DNA from: Actinospineispora eucalypti
Lineage (GTDB): Bacteria > Actinomycetota > Actinomycetes > Mycobacteriales > Pseudonocardiaceae
Direction of reading: 5' to 3'
Assembly (NCBI GenBank): GCA_014208095.1
Contig: JACHMT010000007.1
Location: 1-64,000, forward strand
DNA length: 64,000 nt
A program made the translations under genes and the position numbers. Every line of letters begins with the position of its first letter. Positions within the stretch are counted from its first letter, which is position 1. This document shows, one piece after another, positions 57,468 to 64,000 of this stretch. Under the pieces are notes generated by a model that saw only the letters and a program-made list of their open reading frames with translations, had not been told where the DNA came from and searched no databases.

Positions 57468-57889
57468 ACACCCTGTCCAAGCTGGTGATCGGGGTAGAGC
57501 ACACCGTGGTGTGCCGAGTCGGCGAGCAGCACATGGTGCGCCGGCTGCTGCCCGAGGTGGACGAGTTCACCCGCAAGCCGGAAGTCATGGCCTCGGGCTG
57601 GCTGGTCGGCATGTGCGAGTGGCCGGCAATGGCCGCGTTGCGCGCCTACCTGACCGACGACGAGTGCTCGCTGGGCAGCCGGATCACCATTTCTCACCTG
57701 GCCCCGATCCCCGCCGGAACCATATTGTCGGTAACCGCTCGTTGCACATCGGTGAACGGGCGGTATTCCGAATGGTCGGTGCAGGCCCGGGACGAACGTG
57801 AACTGGTGGCCACCGGCACGGTCGGTTTCGTGGTCGTTCGCCTGGAGGATTTCGTGCGTGACCGACTGGCCACGAGGCTCAGCGCCTGA
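57464..57889 (+). CDS. FlK-like hotdog thioesterase
   Basis: The 141-residue protein resembles fluoroacetyl-CoA-type (FlK-like) thioesterases: VMASGWLVGMCEWPAMAALR, then GSRITISHLAPIPAGTILSV with the conserved His, and GRYSEWSVQARDERELVATG. It hydrolyses an acyl-CoA; the substrate is not known and fluoroacetyl-CoA specificity is not implied. The GTG start overlaps the 54-residue gene. Its 3' end overlaps the convergent P450 by 11 bases. Confidence 0.75.
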   Translation: MNTLSKLVIGVEHTVVCRVGEQHMVRRLLPEVDEFTRKPEVMASGWLVGMCEWPAMAALRAYLTDDECSLGSRITISHLAPIPAGTILSVTARCTSVNGRYSEWSVQARDERELVATGTVGFVVVRLEDFVRDRLATRLSA

Positions 57890-59090
57890 GCGCGGAAAAC
57901 GCCAATGGCAGGCGGAGGAAACCGGTGTTGCCGGATATGGGCATCGCCAACGGCTCGCCGGCCAGGCTGAGCGCGCGCAGCCGGGCGGCCAGCACCGGCA
58001 GCGCAATCGCCATGTCCGCCCGGGCCACCGCGTGACCGAGGCAGTAGTGCACGCCGCCGCCGAAGGCGAAGTGCCCGCCGCGCTCAGCGGTGATGTCGAA
58101 GCCCGGATCCGGCACCGCCGCCGGATCCGTCCCGGCCGCCTCGGCGAACAGGTGAACCGTGGTGCCCCTGGCGATCCGCAGGCCGCGGAACTCCAGGTCC
58201 TCGGCGGCCTCCCGGGTGATCCACGTGGTGGTCGGGTTCACCCGCATCACCTCCTCCACCGCCGGCTTGCCCAGCTCGGGCCGCTCCGCGAGCAGCCGCC
58301 ACTGGTCGGGGTGTTGCGTAAATGTGTGCAGAGCCAAACCGAGCTGGTTGCGGGTGGTGTCCATGCCGCCGAAGATCAGCAGCACTATCGCGTTACGCAG
58401 CTCGGCCTCGGTCAGCCGGTCCTGCTCGGTCTGCGCGGCCACCAGCCGGGAGACGAAGTCCTCGCCGGGGCTGCGCCGGCGGTCGGCGATCAACGTGTCG
58501 GCGTGGCCGTACAGCCCCTCGAGCGCCGCATGCACCCGGTCGATGTCCCGCCGGATGGTCACCGCGAGCGCCGCGCCGAGGTCGCCGGACCAACGGGCCA
58601 GGGTGCGCCATTCCGAGCGGGGCATGCCCAGCATGATCGTGAGCACCTGGGCCGCGAACGGCTCGGCGAACTCGCCGATGAACTCGCAGCTTCCCCGCTC
58701 GGCGAAGCCGTCGACCAGCTCGTGCGCCAGCTCCTGGAAGCTCGGCGTGAGCCGTTGGATCAGCTTGGGCGAGAACGCCGGGGTGAGCAGCCGGCGGATG
58801 CGGGTGTGGTCGGCGCCCTCCAGGTTGAGCAGCGTCTTGGACCACCAGTCCGCGAACGGCCCGCCGTGCACGCCGTTGCGCTCCGGCCAGCGGGCGCTGC
58901 CCTGCACCAGCCGGCGGTCCTTGAGCAGCTCGTTCACCTCGGCGTGCCGCAGCACCGCCAGGCCGTAGTTGGTCCGCGCGTACCAGCCGCCGTCGCGCGC
59001 CGCCCGGACCGGTTCGGACCGCACGGAGAACGTCGGGTCGGCGATGTCGAAGTAGGGCACCTCGTCCGGCGCCAGGGTGCTCGCGGTCAT
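57879..59090 (-). CDS. Cytochrome P450
   Basis: The 403-residue soluble P450 has I-helix IFGGMDTTRNQ, ExxR as EVMR, and heme loop FAFGGGVHYCLGHAVAR. It is of the bacterial class and unlike the P450 at 32766. It is divergent from an MmyB-type regulator across a short gap with an inverted repeat, so it is probably controlled by it. No redox partner is adjacent. The ATG (MTASTLAP) is three codons inside the longest frame. Confidence 0.92.
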   Translation of the reverse strand: MTASTLAPDEVPYFDIADPTFSVRSEPVRAARDGGWYARTNYGLAVLRHAEVNELLKDRRLVQGSARWPERNGVHGGPFADWWSKTLLNLEGADHTRIRRLLTPAFSPKLIQRLTPSFQELAHELVDGFAERGSCEFIGEFAEPFAAQVLTIMLGMPRSEWRTLARWSGDLGAALAVTIRRDIDRVHAALEGLYGHADTLIADRRRSPGEDFVSRLVAAQTEQDRLTEAELRNAIVLLIFGGMDTTRNQLGLALHTFTQHPDQWRLLAERPELGKPAVEEVMRVNPTTTWITREAAEDLEFRGLRIARGTTVHLFAEAAGTDPAAVPDPGFDITAERGGHFAFGGGVHYCLGHAVARADMAIALPVLAARLRALSLAGEPLAMPISGNTGFLRLPLAFSALRR

Positions 59091-59121
59091 CACCCACACC
59101 TACAAGACCGGACGCCCCGGG

Positions 59122-59138
59122 ACAACCCGGAACGTTGT
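59122..59138. promoter_or_regulatory. Inverted repeat in P450/regulator divergent gap
   Basis: ACAAC and GTTGT flank a 7-base spacer in the 59-base gap between the P450 and the regulator genes. It is a candidate operator controlling both. Confidence 0.4.
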
Positions 59139-59149
59139 TACCGTGGTTC

Positions 59150-59980
59150 GTGCCCATCGAGTCCCGGCGCGAGCAGCTGCGCGACTTCCTGCGCACCCGC
59201 CGGGCCCGGCTGACCCCGGGCGACGTCGGCATGGCGGCGGGCGGGCGGCGCCGCACGCCGGGCCTGCGGCGCGAGGAGGTCGCCGTGCTGGCCGGGGTCG
59301 GGGTGTCCTGGTACACCTGGCTGGAACAGGGCCGGGAGATCAACGTCTCGCCGGAGGTTCTGGACGCCATCGCCCGGGCGCTGCGGCTGACCGACGCCGA
59401 GCGCACCCACCTCTACCTGCTGGCCGGGCTCAATCCACCCCAGCCGGGAACCAGCACGAAACCGGTCACCGCCGAGCTGTGCCGGCTGCTGGAGGCCTGG
59501 GCGCCCCGACCGGCGCTGCTGCGCGATCGGTACTGGAACCTGCTCGCGGTGAACGAACCCGCGCGCGAGGTCTTCGGCTACCGGGACACCGACCACAACT
59601 GCCTGGTCAGCTTCTTCACCAGCGCGCTGTACCGGGACATGCACCTGCACTGGGCGGCGGTGGCGCCGTCCGTGGTCGCCGCGTTCCGGGCCGACGCGGC
59701 GCACTCCCCCGGCGACCCGGAGTTCCACCGGCTGGTGGACGACCTGCGCACGGTCAGCCCGGAGTTCGCCGAGCTGTGGGCCCGCCACGACGTGGGGACA
59801 TCCGGCAACGCGGTCAAGGCGGTGCGCCACCCGGAGCGCGGCGAGCTGATCTTCGACCTGACGACGCTGGCCGTGGTCGAGCACCCGAACCATTACCTCG
59901 AGCTGTACCTGCCCAGGCTGGTGGCGCCAGACCCCGGATACGCACGCCCTGTCGGAGCCGCTCACCCGGCCGCACGCTGA
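59150..59980 (+). CDS. XRE-type regulator with MmyB-like domain
   Basis: The 276-residue protein has an N-terminal HTH (GLRREEVAVLAGVGVSWYTW, LEQGR, DAIARALRLTDAERTHLYLL) and a C-terminal MmyB-like ligand-binding domain (WNLLAVNEPAREVFGY; FFTSALYRDMHLHW; LSPEF-like core). Such proteins usually regulate the adjacent oxidoreductase or P450. The GTG at 59150 is preferred to a TTG five codons upstream. Confidence 0.85.
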   Translation: MPIESRREQLRDFLRTRRARLTPGDVGMAAGGRRRTPGLRREEVAVLAGVGVSWYTWLEQGREINVSPEVLDAIARALRLTDAERTHLYLLAGLNPPQPGTSTKPVTAELCRLLEAWAPRPALLRDRYWNLLAVNEPAREVFGYRDTDHNCLVSFFTSALYRDMHLHWAAVAPSVVAAFRADAAHSPGDPEFHRLVDDLRTVSPEFAELWARHDVGTSGNAVKAVRHPERGELIFDLTTLAVVEHPNHYLELYLPRLVAPDPGYARPVGAAHPAAR

Positions 59981-59984
59981 GGGC

Positions 59985-60736
59985 ATGAGTGAAAGATTCG
60001 AGAACAAGGTCGCGCTGATCACCGGCGGCACCAGCGGCATGGGCCTGGCCACCGCGCGGCGACTGTTGAACGAGGCGCGAGGGTGGTGATCACCGGACGG
60101 GACAAGACCCGCCTGGACGCCGCCGCGGCCCGGCTCGCCGGCGGGGACCGGGTGCTCGCGGTGCGGGCCGACGCGGCCGACCTGGCCGATCTGGACGCCT
60201 TGACCGACACGATCCGGGACCACCATGGACGGCTGGACGTGGTGTTCGCCAACGCCGGCGTGGCCACCTTCGTCCCCACCGGGGAGCTCACCGAGGCCGA
60301 GTTCGACCGGGTGGTGGGGATCAACTTCAAGGGCGTCTTCTTCACCGTGCGGGCGGCGCTGCCCCTGATGCCGGACGGCGCGGCGATCGTGGTCAACGCG
60401 TCCTGGACGCTGCACCGGGGCCTGCCCGGCGCCGCCCTCTACGCGGCCACCAAGGCGGCGGTGCACAATTTGTCCCGGACGCTGGCCGCCGAGCTTTCGC
60501 CCCGGCGCATCCGGGTCAACTCGGTCAGCCCCGGCTACATCGCCACGCCGATGTTCCACGACGCGATCCCGGTCGAGGAGCACGCCGGCGTGCTGGCCCG
60601 GATCGCCGCCGACCGCTTCGGCACCGCCGAGGACGTGGCGGACGCAGTCGCGTTCCTGGCCTCCGCCGAGGCGTCCTACGTGAACGGGCAGGACCTGGTG
60701 ATCGACGGCGGGTTGGTCGCGGCTATCCCCGGCTGA
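59985..60736 (+). pseudogene. Short-chain dehydrogenase broken by 1-base deletion
   Basis: The gene starts MSERFENKVALITGGTSGMG with the TGxxxGxG cofactor motif, reaches RRLLNEA and then stops at TGA near 60089. The next frame resumes exactly where expected with VVITGRDKTRLD and continues through NAGVATF, a Ser near NASWTLH and YAATKAA (YxxxK) to the end. Restoring one G in the run near 60078 would give a normal SDR of about 250 residues. This is a true mutation or a base error. The regulator gene ends 5 bases upstream. Confidence 0.85.
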
Positions 60737-61391
60737 GCTCCCCGGCCAGCACCGAAGGGAGCTCCGCCAGGGAACCCAGGATGTGCGTGGGGTGCTCCCC
60801 GGCCAGTTCCTCGGCGGTCTGCGCGCCGGAGAGCACCCCGACCACCATGGCGGCGCCGGCCGCCCGGCCGGCCCGGATGTCCAGCACGGTGTCGCCGGCG
60901 GCCAGCACGTTGGCCGGGTTGTCCACCCCCGTGCGGCGCATCGCCTCGACGATCATGTCGGGCTCCGGCCGGCCGGCCGCCACCTCCGGCGCGCACACCA
61001 CGCCGTCCAGCTGCTCGCCGACCCGCCAGCCCAGCGAGGCCAGTAGCGGGTCGGTCACCTGGCGGTCGAACCCGGTGGTCAGCACCACGCGGACGCCGCG
61101 CTCGCGCAGCTCGGCGATGGCCTCGGCGACGCCGGGGAGCGGCCGGGGCGGCGTCTCGGCGTAGGCGGTGTGGAGCCGGGCCACGAACTTCTCGTGCAGC
61201 TCCTCGGCCGCGCCCGGGTCACCGGTGAGGGCGGCCAGTGCCTCCCGCTTGTCCGCGCCCATCCACCGGCGGATGTCCGCCTCGGCCGCCGGGGTGCCGT
61301 GCTCAGCCACCACCTCGGCCAGCACCCGGTACACCGCCCCGCCCTCGTCGACGGTGGTGCCGGCGATGTCCAGCGTGGCCAGGGTGATCAT
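60723..61391 (-). CDS. Phosphonatase-like HAD hydrolase
   Basis: The 222-residue HAD enzyme resembles the PhnX-like hydrolases linked to phosphonate transport genes. It has the nucleophile motif LDIAGTTVDEGG, the cap motif WMGADKREAL with Lys, VVLTTGFDRQV, and AAGDTVLDIRAGRAAGA for the acidic loop. It would cleave the C-P bond of a phosphonoaldehyde-type intermediate; the substrate is not proven. It overlaps the PhnE gene by ATGA and its 3' end overlaps the broken SDR by 14 bases. Confidence 0.85.
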   Translation of the reverse strand: MITLATLDIAGTTVDEGGAVYRVLAEVVAEHGTPAAEADIRRWMGADKREALAALTGDPGAAEELHEKFVARLHTAYAETPPRPLPGVAEAIAELRERGVRVVLTTGFDRQVTDPLLASLGWRVGEQLDGVVCAPEVAAGRPEPDMIVEAMRRTGVDNPANVLAAGDTVLDIRAGRAAGAAMVVGVLSGAQTAEELAGEHPTHILGSLAELPSVLAGELSRG

Positions 61392-62218
61392 GAAGCACTC
61401 CCGAGACGGTGACGGACCAGCGCGGAGAGCCGGTCGACGGCGACGATCAGCACCAGCACAACCAGAATGTGCGTGAGCATCTCGTCGAACTGGAACAGCT
61501 GGATGGACTGGTTGATCAGGAAGCCGATGCCGCCCGCGCCGACCAGCCCGAGCACCAGCGAGGAACGCACGTTGACGTCGAACCGGTAGAGCAGCAGCCC
61601 GGCGAGGCGAGGCGTCACCATCGGCAGCAGGGCGTGCGCGGCGATCTGCAACCGGCCGGCGCCCGCCGTGCGCAGCGCCAGGGCGGGGCCCGGGTCGGCG
61701 TCCTCCAACGCCTCCGCCCAGAGCTTGCCCATCACCCCGACGTTGTGGCAGATCAGCGCCAGCACGCCGGGGAACGGGCCGAGCCCGACCGCCGTCACGA
61801 AGATCAGCGCGAACACCACGTCCGGCACCGCGCGCAGGAAGGACAGCAGGCCGCGCGCCGACTGGTAGACCCACCCGGCCGGCGCGGTGTCGCGCGCGGC
61901 CAGCAGGGCCAGCGCCAGCGAGGCCGGCACGGAGAGGGTGGTGCCGAGCAGCCCGATCCACAGGGTCACGGCGGCCCCGGACAGGCTGGGGCCGAGCACC
62001 TTCCAGGACAGGTCCGGCGGAATCGCCTCGGCCAGGAAGTCGGCCATGCCCCGCCAGCCCTCGACCAGCGCGGTGAACGACACGTCGGTGGCCCGCCAGG
62101 CGATCACGTGCACGACCAGCAACCCGGCGGCGATCACCCAGCCGATGGCGACCGTGCGCGGGCGGCGGGTCTTCGGCGGAACCGGCAGCCGGCGAACCGG
62201 CAGCGTCGAGGTGCTCAT
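61388..62218 (-). CDS. phnE: Phosphonate ABC transporter permease
   Basis: The 276-residue protein has about six membrane segments and the binding-protein-dependent permease (EAA) region MGKLWAEALEDADPGPALAL. Segments include VAIGWVIAAGLLVVHVIAW and LWIGLLGTTLSVPASLALAL. It forms the pore with the PhnC ATPase. It overlaps phnC by ATGA and the hydrolase gene by ATGA. Confidence 0.88.
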   Translation of the reverse strand: MSTSTLPVRRLPVPPKTRRPRTVAIGWVIAAGLLVVHVIAWRATDVSFTALVEGWRGMADFLAEAIPPDLSWKVLGPSLSGAAVTLWIGLLGTTLSVPASLALALLAARDTAPAGWVYQSARGLLSFLRAVPDVVFALIFVTAVGLGPFPGVLALICHNVGVMGKLWAEALEDADPGPALALRTAGAGRLQIAAHALLPMVTPRLAGLLLYRFDVNVRSSLVLGLVGAGGIGFLINQSIQLFQFDEMLTHILVVLVLIVAVDRLSALVRHRLGSAS

Positions 62219-62928
62219 GTGACCGGCTCCAGTACGCCGTTTGTATACAGGTGGTGTACCGGTTCGGTAGGCAGGCCGTCGAGCACCACCCGCCCGTCAC
62301 GCAGGCCGACGATCCGGTCCGCGTGCCGGCGGGCCAGCTCGGGCTGGTGCAACACGGCCAGCACGGCCAGGCCCTCGCCGTGGGCCAGCTCGGCGAGCAG
62401 CCCGAGCACCTGCTCGGCGGCGGACGGGTCCAGCGCGGACACCGGCTCGTCGGCGAGTACCACCGGCGCGCGCTGGCAGAGCGCGCGGGCGATGGCCACC
62501 CGCTGCTGCTGGCCGCCGGACAGCGACTCGGCCCGGTCGTGCGCGCGATCGGCCAGACCCACCCGGTCCAGGCAGGCCATGGCTTCCTCGCGCAGCGCCC
62601 GGGGGAACAGCGCCGGCACCAGCGACCGGCTCAGTGGGAGCCGGCCGAGCGCCCCGGCGCACACGTTCTCCAGCGCGCTGCGCCGGCCCACCAGGTGGAT
62701 CTTCTGGAAGACCATCGCGATGTCCAGCGGGTGACGGGGGCGCCCGTTCACGGTCACCGTGCCGTCGGCCAACGGGGCCAGCCCGGCCGCCGCGCGCAGC
62801 AGGGTGGACTTGCCGGAGCCGTTCGCCCCGAGCACCGCGAGCAGCTCCCCCGGCGCCACCCGAACGTCCACTCGGTGCAGTATCTGGCGGTCGCCGTAGC
62901 GCACGCCGACCCCGGTCAGGGTGAGCAT
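62215..62928 (-). CDS. phnC: Phosphonate ABC transporter ATPase
   Basis: The 237-residue protein is a full ABC ATPase: Walker A GANGSGKST, Q-loop MVFQKIHLVGRR, signature LSGGQQQRVAIARAL, Walker B VVLADEPVSALD and the switch His in AVLHQPELARRHADR. It energises uptake with PhnE and PhnD. The ATG directly abuts the PhnD stop. Confidence 0.92.
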   Translation of the reverse strand: MLTLTGVGVRYGDRQILHRVDVRVAPGELLAVLGANGSGKSTLLRAAAGLAPLADGTVTVNGRPRHPLDIAMVFQKIHLVGRRSALENVCAGALGRLPLSRSLVPALFPRALREEAMACLDRVGLADRAHDRAESLSGGQQQRVAIARALCQRAPVVLADEPVSALDPSAAEQVLGLLAELAHGEGLAVLAVLHQPELARRHADRIVGLRDGRVVLDGLPTEPVHHLYTNGVLEPVT

Positions 62929-63827
62929 CAGATGTCCTTCTCGGTCAGGCCGAGCGCCTTGGCCAGGTCGAACAGCGGCTGGTAGGTGGAGCGGTCCACG
63001 GCCACCAGCGGCCCGGGCGGGCTCACGTCGAGCAGCGCGCCGATCTGGCCGACGGCCGCCGGGTCGAGCTTGAGCAGCGCGTCGCGCACCGCGTTCTTGA
63101 ACGCCGGGTCCAGGTCGCCGCGCACGGTCACCGGGTCGTTCGGGATGGGCTCGGACTTCCAGACCTGCCGGAACTTGTTCGGGTCGAAGGTGCCGGAGCC
63201 GGTGGCGGTGGCCAGCTGCTGCGAGTTGATCTCGGCGGCGTCCACCGCGTGGTTGGTCAGGGCGAGCAGCGCCTGCGGGTGCCCGCCGGCGTAGTTGATG
63301 CGCACCTCGCCGGTCGGGATGCCGGCGTCCACCAGTGCCTTGCGCGGCAGGGCGTCACCCGAGGTGGAGCCGACCGAGGCTAGCGCGAGCGAGCGGCCGC
63401 GCAGCTGGGCCACCGAGGTGATGTCCGAGTCCTTGGGGACCCAGATGCCGGCGGTGTAGCTGGACAGCTTGCCGTCGGCGCTGCCGAACGAGGCCACCGC
63501 CTCGGCCTTCGCCCGCTGGCTGGCGAACACGTAGCCCAGTGGGCCGAAGATGGCGACGTCCAGGCGGCCGTTCTGCATCGCCAGCACCTCGGCGGAGTAG
63601 TTCTCCGTCACCTGGATCTCCACCGGGCAGTTCAGCGACTTCGCCAGCGCGTCGCCGAGCACCCGGGCGGCCGGGGTCAGCCGGGCCGGGTCCTCGAACG
63701 GCTCGATGCCGAACCGGATCTTGCCGTTGGGGCAGGTGGCGGACCGCGGGGTGGACGGCGTGCCGCAGGCGGTCAGGGTGAGCAGGGCGGTGGCGAGGAA
63801 GACCAACAGTCCTCGGCGGACGGACAT
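62928..63827 (-). CDS. phnD: Phosphonate-binding lipoprotein
   Basis: The 299-residue protein has a lipoprotein signal (LLVFLATALLTLTACG) and a PhnD/SsuA-type periplasmic-binding fold: IRFGIEPFEDPARLTPAARV, LAMQNGRLDVAIFGPLGYV, a phosphate/phosphonate-binding SVGSTSGDALPRKAL and DAAEINSQQL. It captures phosphonates outside the cell for PhnC and PhnE. It is first in the transport operon but probably cotranscribed from the oxidoreductase gene upstream. Confidence 0.9.
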   Translation of the reverse strand: MSVRRGLLVFLATALLTLTACGTPSTPRSATCPNGKIRFGIEPFEDPARLTPAARVLGDALAKSLNCPVEIQVTENYSAEVLAMQNGRLDVAIFGPLGYVFASQRAKAEAVASFGSADGKLSSYTAGIWVPKDSDITSVAQLRGRSLALASVGSTSGDALPRKALVDAGIPTGEVRINYAGGHPQALLALTNHAVDAAEINSQQLATATGSGTFDPNKFRQVWKSEPIPNDPVTVRGDLDPAFKNAVRDALLKLDPAAVGQIGALLDVSPPGPLVAVDRSTYQPLFDLAKALGLTEKDI

Positions 63828-63862
63828 GGTGAGCTCCGAGTTTTTCGAGGGTGTTCGGCACG

Positions 63863-63906
63863 GATCGGTTCGGCAGGGATCTTCGGCAGGGATCTTCGGC
63901 AGCGAT
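63863..63906. repeat. Short tandem repeat before phnD
   Basis: TTCGGCAGGGATC-like units occur three times head to tail (about 13-14 bases each) in the gap between the FAD oxidoreductase end and phnD. It is probably slippage; a control role is possible. Confidence 0.45.
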
Positions 63907-63913
63907 CGGAGGG

Positions 63914-64000
63914 TCAGAAAGTGTCGAGTACGGCGGGGGCCAGCCCGAGGGCGGTGGTCATGCCGATCCCGGAGGTCACCGAGACGGCGGTGACGCCGGG
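63914..64000 (-). CDS. FAD-dependent oxidoreductase, 3' end only
   Basis: The last 28 codons of a minus-strand gene run in from the window edge: GVTAVSVTSGIGMTTALGLA, ending VLDTF and TGA. The SGIGMTTALGLA ending fits the FAD-binding C-terminus of the D-amino-acid oxidase-like enzymes that accompany phosphonatase-like hydrolases and phnCDE. It is truncated by the window, so function is by context. Confidence 0.55.
   Translation of the reverse strand, partial: PGVTAVSVTSGIGMTTALGLAPAVLDTF

Overview
The window is GC-rich (about 70 percent in most genes), uses GTG starts often, and has long mirror ORFs on the non-coding strand. It carries EspG-like, DUF3558-lipoprotein, EspC/WXG-like and BTAD proteins. 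Together these point to an actinomycete, most likely of the Pseudonocardiales. No rRNA, tRNA or CRISPR array was found.

Left half, about 0.1-30.6 kb: a putative integrative and conjugative element (ICE) bounded by imperfect direct repeats (124-156 and 30611-30645). From left to right it holds (i) a type VII secretion-associated minus-strand operon (EspC/WXG-like, DUF3558 lipoprotein, PPE-like, EspG-like); (ii) small accessory genes, a TPR regulator and an acetyltransferase; (iii) a long minus-strand transfer operon encoding a type IV secretion channel (pilin-like protein, TrbL-like protein, PrgI, VirB4 ATPase, lytic transglycosylase/NlpC protein, an EspC-like protein and a large membrane-BTAD protein); (iv) a divergent plus-strand operon with the coupling ATPase; (v) a replication-relaxation protein, excisionase-like protein, GntR regulator and tyrosine integrase; (vi) cargo at the right end, including a YaaC-like gene of clearly lower GC. 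Helically phased TGATGAC repeats sit at three control points of the transfer and replication modules. No classical relaxase was recognised.

Right half, about 30.9-64 kb: chromosomal-looking genes. A six-gene overlapping minus-strand operon encodes an epimerase-like SDR, acyl-CoA synthetase, P450, nitronate monooxygenase, PPOX-fold flavoprotein and MmcQ-like protein. It is followed by a double SnoaL protein divergent from a WYL regulator, and an AceE-like TPP enzyme divergent from an Lrp/AsnC regulator. A MacB-like permease with a zinc-ribbon N-terminus and a small secreted protein come next.

From 46.3 to 55.8 kb lies a polymorphic-toxin island. A 1706-residue exported protein ends in two apparent warheads: a deaminase-like module (HAE plus CANC) and an anthrax edema factor/ExoY-like adenylate cyclase module. 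Two tandem, nearly identical putative immunity genes overlap its end. A third copy of the immunity gene start is fused in frame to endonuclease V. Next come a frameshifted second toxin ending in a colicin E3-like RNase tip, its intact putative immunity gene, and more gene debris.

The window closes with a methylenetetrahydrofolate reductase-like gene, a FlK-like thioesterase with a 54-residue partner, a P450 divergent from an MmyB-type regulator, a short-chain dehydrogenase broken by a one-base deletion, and a phosphonate uptake/catabolism operon (phnD, phnC, phnE, phosphonatase-like hydrolase) with the 3' end of a FAD oxidoreductase at the edge.

All functional calls are by eye from sequence motifs; no database search was run.
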